Shown here piece by piece: positions 25,230-31,900 of a stretch of DNA of 34,719 nt. Under the pieces are notes generated by a model. The model was not told where the DNA came from. It worked only from the letters and a program-made list of their open reading frames with translations, and did no database searches. The position numbers were made by a program, and so were the translations under genes. The DNA comes from an uncultured bacterium (GTDB taxonomy: Bacteria; Chloroflexota; Anaerolineae; J036; Brachytrichaceae), in contig CAIQQO010000017.1 of NCBI GenBank assembly GCA_903873965.1, positions 1-34,719 on the forward strand. Reading direction: 5' to 3'. The stretch's first letter is position 1, and the number at the start of each line of letters is the position of its first letter.

Positions 25230-28171
25230 TAGTCCGTCGTCATCTGCAGGTAAGCCAGCAGAAAATCGTCCAGATCGCCAGCCAGCACTTTTTTCGGCTG
25301 GTTGCTGGTACGACCGGTGCGCGCGTCACGCACTTGCTGTTGTTTGTAAAGCGTGTACACGCGTACATGATCTGTCAGCGAGATCACGCCATCGGCATCG
25401 ACAACTTTTACATCACTATCCTGACGATGCAACTGGGCGGTCAGAAAACGAATTGCCTGTTGCGTCAGTTCTTCCTGTCCGATAGCGTTACGCCAGTGAA
25501 ACGTGCGTCCCGTTGGCTGACCGCCGGTGATCTGGCTGATTACGGCGCTGCGCGTGATGCGCTCGGTAACGATTCCGGCCTCGCGAACGGCGTGGCTTTC
25601 ACAGCGCACAAGCTTCTGCATATCGGGTGTGGGCGGCAGGTCGGCCTCTACATCCACATGCGCCCAAACACTCAGGCGCGGATCGCCTTTTTTGCCGGTC
25701 TGGCCGCGCACCAGCCGGTGCGACCCGGTCTCGCCGCGCAACAGGGCATACGCTCCAAATCCAGCAATGTTGAGTGTGACTTCACTCAGCGCACCGTTCG
25801 TCACTGCTTCGTTCAGCAGAGTGACGTGAAACCTGCGTCCCATGCCCCACGCTGTGTACATCTCAATCAATGTTCTGACCCATTCCCCAGCAGCGGGCGT
25901 ATCATCCAACTGGCCAATTTGCCGTACAGTCACAAACGCCGGAGACTGGTCTTCCTCCGTTCTCAGGCACAGCATCAACTCGGTCAGCGGCAATTCGCGC
26001 GTCAATTCATTGTAGAGTGGCGCTACTTCATTGGGCAGCACGGCGACCTTGCCGCGCGCCGGCCTGACATTACCCAAGGCCGCCTTGAGTTGTTCCAGCA
26101 ACTGGCGTACGTTCTCAGCCTGATCGACGCGCTGGGTTAACTGATTCAGTATCTCCATCTGCGCTGTGGCTTCCTGGGGCTGTTGCCAGAATTCAGGCTC
26201 GCCGATGCGCTCCATCATCTTTTCAACGCGCGCTTTCTGCTCATCAATACGATATTGCTCGAACATGAGCGTCACGCGCGCCTCATATTGATCCAGCGCC
26301 AGGCGCAAGTCTTTAAGGTTCGGTAAGGGGATGTCAACAGCGGCCGCCATTTGCCCGCTGCGTAATGCCTCCCCATCTGCGGATTCGGACAGATTCAGCA
26401 AGCCGACCTGAATGTCGCTGTTACGCACCATCAGGCGCACGGCCGCGCCTGGTTCCAATCGCTTGCGGGCGATTTGGCGCGCCAGCGGGTATGTGATGCT
26501 GCGTTCGATCTGGCGCTTAAGATAACGCGCGCCGTAGCGCAGGTCATAGCCGCGCTCCACTATCAAATCGAGCACTGCATCATCCACGCTGATCTGGAGG
26601 TTTTGACGCACGATGCCCTCGCGCGAGATGACCTCGATCACCTCGCGCTGCGCGATCTGGCGGATAACGTGGCGCGGTAGCGGTTTGAAGAAACACACGG
26701 CATCGAGACGGTTGATGAACTCGGGTCGAAAGTATTTTTCACTCTGGCGGATCACAGCGTGTTCGGCTTCCAACATCGGATCTCTCATGCGAAAGCCAAT
26801 CGTCGGGCCAACCTGTTCTGCACCCAAGTTGGATGTCAGTACGATGATGGTATTGCGCAGGTTTATCTCCTCGCCCGCTCCGTTAAACAAGATGCCCTCA
26901 TCGAACAGTTGCAGAAAGCGCTGGTTCACCAGCTCATGCGCCTTCTCAAATTCATCCAGCAGCAGAACCGAAAAAGGTTGTCCATTCAGGCGCATCGACA
27001 GTTGCCCTTTTCGAAGGGACTCGTTATCTCTGAGTGGGTTGCCAAACAACAGGGAAAGTTGCCAATCTTCCGCGTAGTCAGCCATATTGAAACGCACGAT
27101 ACGATCCGGCCCGCCGAAGAGAAACTGTGACAGCGCCTTGATCAGTTCGGTTTTGCCAACTCCCGTCGGGCCGATAAATAGAAATACGCCCATCGGTCGC
27201 AGCGGATTGTTCAATCGCGCACGCACCAGGGCTATCATGCGCAGAATCGCGTCGACCGCCTGTTCCTGCCCGTAAACCCGCCTTGTCAGGGTAGCGCGCA
27301 CTGCCGCTTCATCGTAAGGGGCATCATCCGTGACAAGAAACTCGGGTAGCCCGCTACGCTGAATGAAGCGACGGCGCACTCTATCGCGCTGCAGTATCTG
27401 CGCGTTGCCGGCATCAATGGTGGTGAGGACATCTTTCAATAGATCAATGGCTGAACCGGGCAGCAGTTCATTGACCTGAAACCGCGCAGCCAGTTCGACT
27501 GCTTCGTCACATGCATCTGCTCCGATACTCACCAGGTGAATCACTTCCAGATCTTCGGTGGCTTTGCGAATCACGGGGATGGCCGACACCCGATCCATCT
27601 CGCCGACCGTGATGCCCGAGAACAGGTTTTTATAGCCGGAGTATTCACTGAATAAGGCTTCAAGTGGTCGTGAACGCGCTTCCATGATCATGCGCGGGTG
27701 TTTGCCTTTGAGTAGATCACCGAGTACATAGGCCAGGTCTTGTGGCGAATCATCTTCGCTGATGCCCAGCCCGAGCGCGGTGTGAAAATCGCGCAGGAAA
27801 AGAATCGCGCCTGAATCGACCAATTGCGCCATGAAATCGCCAATATGACTGCTCCACTGGGCTGACCCGCCCAATGCGTTGATGATGCGGCTGGGTGTGA
27901 TCTCGAATACCTGGGCATCACGGAGCGTTTTCGGACATTCACCTCGCGTGATACGGTTGATGGCGTGATGCACCACGGTAGTCTTGCCGCTGCGCGGCCC
28001 GCCCATGACGACCGGATAGAGTTCACCTGGCGACGCCAATGCATTCAACACATCATCTACTTCCTTGTCGCGTCCGTAAGCCACAACCAGTTTCCCGGCG
28101 GCGGAAGCAGCGGTCAAGTTGACTGCGTGGGTGCTTAGCATTTCCATGAAATGGTGGGTGCTTTCTGCCAT
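25229..28171 (-). CDS. Clp-type double AAA+ ATPase fused to an RF2-like release factor domain
   Basis: 980 residues, read as one frame. AAA1 (about 10-280): Walker A GGPRSGKT (57-64) intact, but the Walker B pair is Arg-Asp (127-128) and the Arg-finger site is NLF, so it is probably a non-hydrolysing module. AAA2 (about 295-590): Walker A GPTGVGKTE (334-342), Walker B LLLDEFEK, FRPEFINRLD and sensor-2 GARYLKR are intact; its pore loop lacks the GYVG aromatic. IGF (458-460) sits where ClpA, ClpC and ClpX carry their ClpP-docking loop. Residues about 618-980 follow RF2: PCRF helices with PEFWQQPQ, then RGETGSHRLVR. SPF is replaced by QTG (824-826), the GGQ site reads GIV (866-868), and a literal GGQ occurs at 883-885. 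No Clp N-domain or middle domain. I chose the ATG at 28171 over 28180 because GAGGGG is 9 bases upstream. Proposed role (inference): ribosome-bound rescue or nascent-chain handling. Confidence 0.9.
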   Translation of the reverse strand: MAESTHHFMEMLSTHAVNLTAASAAGKLVVAYGRDKEVDDVLNALASPGELYPVVMGGPRSGKTTVVHHAINRITRGECPKTLRDAQVFEITPSRIINALGGSAQWSSHIGDFMAQLVDSGAILFLRDFHTALGLGISEDDSPQDLAYVLGDLLKGKHPRMIMEARSRPLEALFSEYSGYKNLFSGITVGEMDRVSAIPVIRKATEDLEVIHLVSIGADACDEAVELAARFQVNELLPGSAIDLLKDVLTTIDAGNAQILQRDRVRRRFIQRSGLPEFLVTDDAPYDEAAVRATLTRRVYGQEQAVDAILRMIALVRARLNNPLRPMGVFLFIGPTGVGKTELIKALSQFLFGGPDRIVRFNMADYAEDWQLSLLFGNPLRDNESLRKGQLSMRLNGQPFSVLLLDEFEKAHELVNQRFLQLFDEGILFNGAGEEINLRNTIIVLTSNLGAEQVGPTIGFRMRDPMLEAEHAVIRQSEKYFRPEFINRLDAVCFFKPLPRHVIRQIAQREVIEVISREGIVRQNLQISVDDAVLDLIVERGYDLRYGARYLKRQIERSITYPLARQIARKRLEPGAAVRLMVRNSDIQVGLLNLSESADGEALRSGQMAAAVDIPLPNLKDLRLALDQYEARVTLMFEQYRIDEQKARVEKMMERIGEPEFWQQPQEATAQMEILNQLTQRVDQAENVRQLLEQLKAALGNVRPARGKVAVLPNEVAPLYNELTRELPLTELMLCLRTEEDQSPAFVTVRQIGQLDDTPAAGEWVRTLIEMYTAWGMGRRFHVTLLNEAVTNGALSEVTLNIAGFGAYALLRGETGSHRLVRGQTGKKGDPRLSVWAHVDVEADLPPTPDMQKLVRCESHAVREAGIVTERITRSAVISQITGGQPTGRTFHWRNAIGQEELTQQAIRFLTAQLHRQDSDVKVVDADGVISLTDHVRVYTLYKQQQVRDARTGRTSNQPKKVLAGDLDDFLLAYLQMTTD

Positions 28172-28253
28172 CTTGTTCATCCCCTCTACATACTCACTCG
28201 ATACCCTGCACGGCTTTGCTATACCTTGGGGACAGTCGTTGTAATCGTGCTAA

Positions 28254-28284
28254 CAAAAAAGCCGACGCCAGATGCGTCGGCTTT
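28254..28284 (-). terminator. Intrinsic terminator of the lipoprotein gene
   Basis: GCCGACGC (28261-28268) and GCGTCGGC (28274-28281) form an 8-base-pair stem with a five-base loop. On the minus strand the stem is followed by six T (28255-28260). It starts about 13 bases after the lipoprotein stop and separates it from the AAA+/RF gene, which therefore should have its own promoter between 28172 and 28253. Confidence 0.9.
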
Positions 28285-28296
28285 GCCTACGTTTTA

Positions 28297-28827
28297 CTAC
28301 TTGTTTAATTTGAACGATTTCAGGAACTTGTCCACGTCCTCGGTTTTAACTTTGTCTTTCAGCCCCACCACGATGATCTGATACAGCCGGTTCTTCACTA
28401 GGTAAATGCGCCCGCGCAGGCTGCCGTCGCCGGCGGTAGTAACCTTGCCACTGGCGCTGAACTCTCTGCCCGGGTTGTCACTTAGTGAAACATCGCTGGA
28501 TGACAACACCGTGCCGCCAAAATTGGTGATCTGGCCGTTCATGGCGCCATCAAGCACCTTGAGTGGATCGGCGGTGCTCATCATGTCTTGCGGGTAGTCC
28601 GCATAACTTACCAGGAAAGCCGAGTCGGACACTTCCACCGAGTACATTGTCAGGTTAATCGAGCCTGCAACCGTATCAACAGCCTGCGTGGACTCCTTCG
28701 GGGTGGACGGCATACTGACCGTGAAATTTCCTTTGTCTGATGAAAATTCCTTCCAGTCAGAACCTGTGCCGCCGCACGCTGCCAATACCAACGCCAGAAC
28801 CACTAACAATAAGCTTTTTGTTTTCAT
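28297..28827 (-). CDS. Small lipoprotein of unknown function
   Basis: 176 residues. The start MKTKSLLLVVLALVLAACGG is a lipoprotein signal peptide with lipobox LAAC, lipid-modified Cys18. The mature part (DWKEFSSDKGNFTVSMPSTP ... PGREFSASG ... GRIYLVKNRLYQIIVVG ... FLKSFKL) has the strand pattern of PsbP-like or LpqN-like single-domain lipoproteins often annotated only as domains of unknown function. I do not recognise a specific function. The frame opens upstream to 28905, but the ATG at 28827 has GGAGGG 5 bases before it and creates the signal peptide exactly. A strong terminator follows the stop. It lies on the same strand as the A2M gene, 141 bases after its stop; a 10-base palindrome (TCCCGCGGGA, 28919-28928) is in that gap. 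Confidence 0.88.
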   Translation of the reverse strand: MKTKSLLLVVLALVLAACGGTGSDWKEFSSDKGNFTVSMPSTPKESTQAVDTVAGSINLTMYSVEVSDSAFLVSYADYPQDMMSTADPLKVLDGAMNGQITNFGGTVLSSSDVSLSDNPGREFSASGKVTTAGDGSLRGRIYLVKNRLYQIIVVGLKDKVKTEDVDKFLKSFKLNK

Positions 28828-28968
28828 ACTTCCCTCCAGTAGATACGTCATTATAGCGGTAATAGACGGCTTTGCATCCCTTTGAGACAGGCCGACGGAC
28901 GTCATTATGACTTTTGAGTCCCGCGGGATTGACGCCGTCGACCTGTTGCCACTGCGAGAGAATGGCCG

Positions 28969-31900
28969 TTATTTCTCGATATTAAACTTCGCGCCATCGC
29001 TGCTGCCAAACGTCTCGGGGAAGTACGTTTCCGACACGTTGGCTGGCATCACCTTAAACGTTCCTGCGATGCTTGGCCGGATGACGTAGGTGTACTCATA
29101 GGTCCCTGCGGGCAGGTAACTGGCAAAGATCGCCGCGTGATCGTCGCGCAGCTCGATGTGGCTGAACCACCACCAGCCCCAGCCGCCAGCGCCACCGATC
29201 TCTTGCACGCCGGTTTCTGTATCAACGTGCTGGCTGGTCTTGAGCGATGTGTCCACGGCCTCAGCGCCGCCTGGTAGCGGGTCGTTTAGCTGAACGAAGT
29301 GCAGGTCATTCGGCGCCACGACGGTCAACCGCACGCGCACATTCTGACCGATCTTTGCGCTCGTTACTGCGTCGCACGGCTTGCCTGGTTCTGGTTTGCA
29401 GTCGGCCAGTTCGTAGCGTCGTGCAATCACGATGCCGCGATCCAGCGCCTTCGCCTCATCGGCGGGAAGGTATACCTTCAGGCGCGCGGTGTAGTACATT
29501 CGTCCGGTGCCAGCGCCGCGCTCGAAGATCAGTTCGTTGGTTTGGCCTCGCAGCAGTTGCGCTACTGGCGCCGAGTACTTGACTGATGAGCCGAGGGCTT
29601 CTGCACTGGCCTGTCCGCTCATCACGGCATCACCATTGAGCGTAGTGCGCCAGGTGTAATCAGCCGCCTTCTCGCCCACTGCATCCGACCAGTCCTTTAG
29701 CGCCATGACAGCCCAGGCGATCTCCTGATTGCTCTGCCAGCTCTCGCCTTCGCGCGCGACGAGCAGCCAGCGCACAACGTTGCTGCTCAACGCGCTGGTC
29801 GGATCGAGTCGCGCCAACGCGCTCAACACGACGGCTGTGCTGCGCGTGTTCGTGCCGAAGAGGAATGGATCCTGAGTCTTCTCCTGCCACATCATGCCAG
29901 TCGGCCCGCTTACAGCCGCGCTGGTCAGATCTGATAACAACGCCTTGACGCGGGTATCGCCCTGATTCACCGTATCGAGGCTCATCGCCAGCATTGCCTT
30001 GCTCGCATAGTTCAACGTGTCTCTATTTTCGTACAGTTGTCCGAGCCGCCCGCTGTCGTCGGCACCCGATTCGGTCAGCGCAAACATCACGAAAGCCTGC
30101 TGGTTAGCGAGGCTCGGACGCTTGTCCACCGCGATCAGGCGATTCACCAGAAATTCGCGTGCATGCGATAACGCATTGGCATCGACGCTGAACCCGCCTG
30201 TCTGAGCATGCGCCAGTGCGAGCAGGACATAGGCGGTCATGATCGTGTTGCTGTCGTCAGAAATCCACCAGCCCCAACCACCATCGCTGTGTTGGCTGCT
30301 CAATAGCCGCTGAATTGCGCGCGTCACGTTGTCGGGTGTGCCTGCGTTCTGTACGGCAACGCTTACCGCCAGGCGCGATGCCGTTGTCTCTGCGTTTTCG
30401 TACGGATAGGCCTGCAACAGGTTGTCGCTGGTCTTGATCACCGCGGCCAGCGCCGGGTCAACCTGCACGTCCAGTTGACCTTGGCCTGTGTCCAGGCGCT
30501 CAGGCAGCGCAACGATCTCCAGTTTCTTGCCCGGTTCGCTGACATCACCCGCTGTCGCCACAGTCTCGGGCGAGGCGTAATGCAGGATCGGGATGCCCTG
30601 ATCGGGCGCAGTCGCCAGCCCGGGCTTGCTGCTGTCGGTCAGCCCTTGAGCGCCGCTGTCTTTCACTGCAAACGTGAGCACAGCACTGGGTGCGTCATCT
30701 ACAGTCACGATCCAGTTGACGCGCGTCGAGCCCTTGGCCGGAATCGTTACTTGCTGCGGCGCGCTGTCGCTCAATGTAACGCCCCTGGCCTCAAGCGTTA
30801 CAGCCGCTTGAATGTCGGCGCTGGTGTTGTTGTTGACCACGGCGCCCAGCGTCACGGAGTCGCCAACCACGAAGAAGCGTGGCGAAACCGGACGGATGAG
30901 CAACGGTTTGGTCGACAGGATTTCGTTTTTAGCCTGTCCTGCCTTGCTGTCGGATGTGATCGCGCGCGCATCCAGCGACCATGTTGTCAGGTTATCGGGC
31001 AGGCGCACCTGCACCTGGGCTGCGCCATTGGCGTCGGTGTTGACGACGGCCGTCCACAGTGCGGTGTCTTTGAAGTCCTGACGCACAAAACTGGAGTCGA
31101 GTGCCCCCGCCAGGCCGCCTCCACCGCCGCCTTTGGCGTTCTCGGCGATGATCTTGGCCGTGATGCGGTCAACGTTGATGTTCAAACTATCAGCAGTATG
31201 CACGCCCAGTCCGCGCACGCCATAGAAGGCGTCGAGGATTGAGGGGCTGTTTGGGTCGGCCAGGCTCAATACAGCCTTGTCAACTAGCGCCAGCGATAGT
31301 TCTGCCTTGACCGGTTTGCCGGTGGAATCCGTCACCTTGATGTCGTAGGTGACAGTGTCGCGCGGGGTATAGCTCGGTTTGTCGGAAGTCACGGCTACAT
31401 GGAGTGCAAACTGATCGGGGTTGACCTGGAATCCCACCATGCCGACTTTATAAGAGGGCACAGGGTTATTCCCGTCAACACCCTTGACCAGCACGACCGA
31501 CACGAATGCATTCGGCGCATAACCGGCTTCCACCGGAATTTCGATGATGTCACTGTTAGTCTGTAGTTGCACCACCCGATGTGACAAGAAGCGGCCGCGC
31601 TCGATCGACAACAACGCGGTTACACTGCCATCATAGGGCGACGGGACAAGCACTTTGACTACATCGCCGACTTTGTATTGCTGCCGATCCGTCTTCAGGT
31701 CGATGCGGTCGTTGTTATTCACGCGCCAGCCGACGTAGTCACCGCCGGATGATACATACACGGAGTTGCCGGCCATGGGGCCTGCTTCGCCGGCACCCTT
31801 CACGACGGCATGGAACTCACCACCACCTTTCGGTATGAACGAGGTTGTGATTTTGCCATCGGCACCAGTCTTGATGTCACTGGTTGAAACGAGCGTGTCG

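Noticed and set aside
28200..28255. Possible CIRCE heat-shock operator upstream of the AAA+/RF gene
   Set aside because: Only the half TTAGCAC is present on the minus strand; the matching GAGTGCTAA half at the required spacing is missing.
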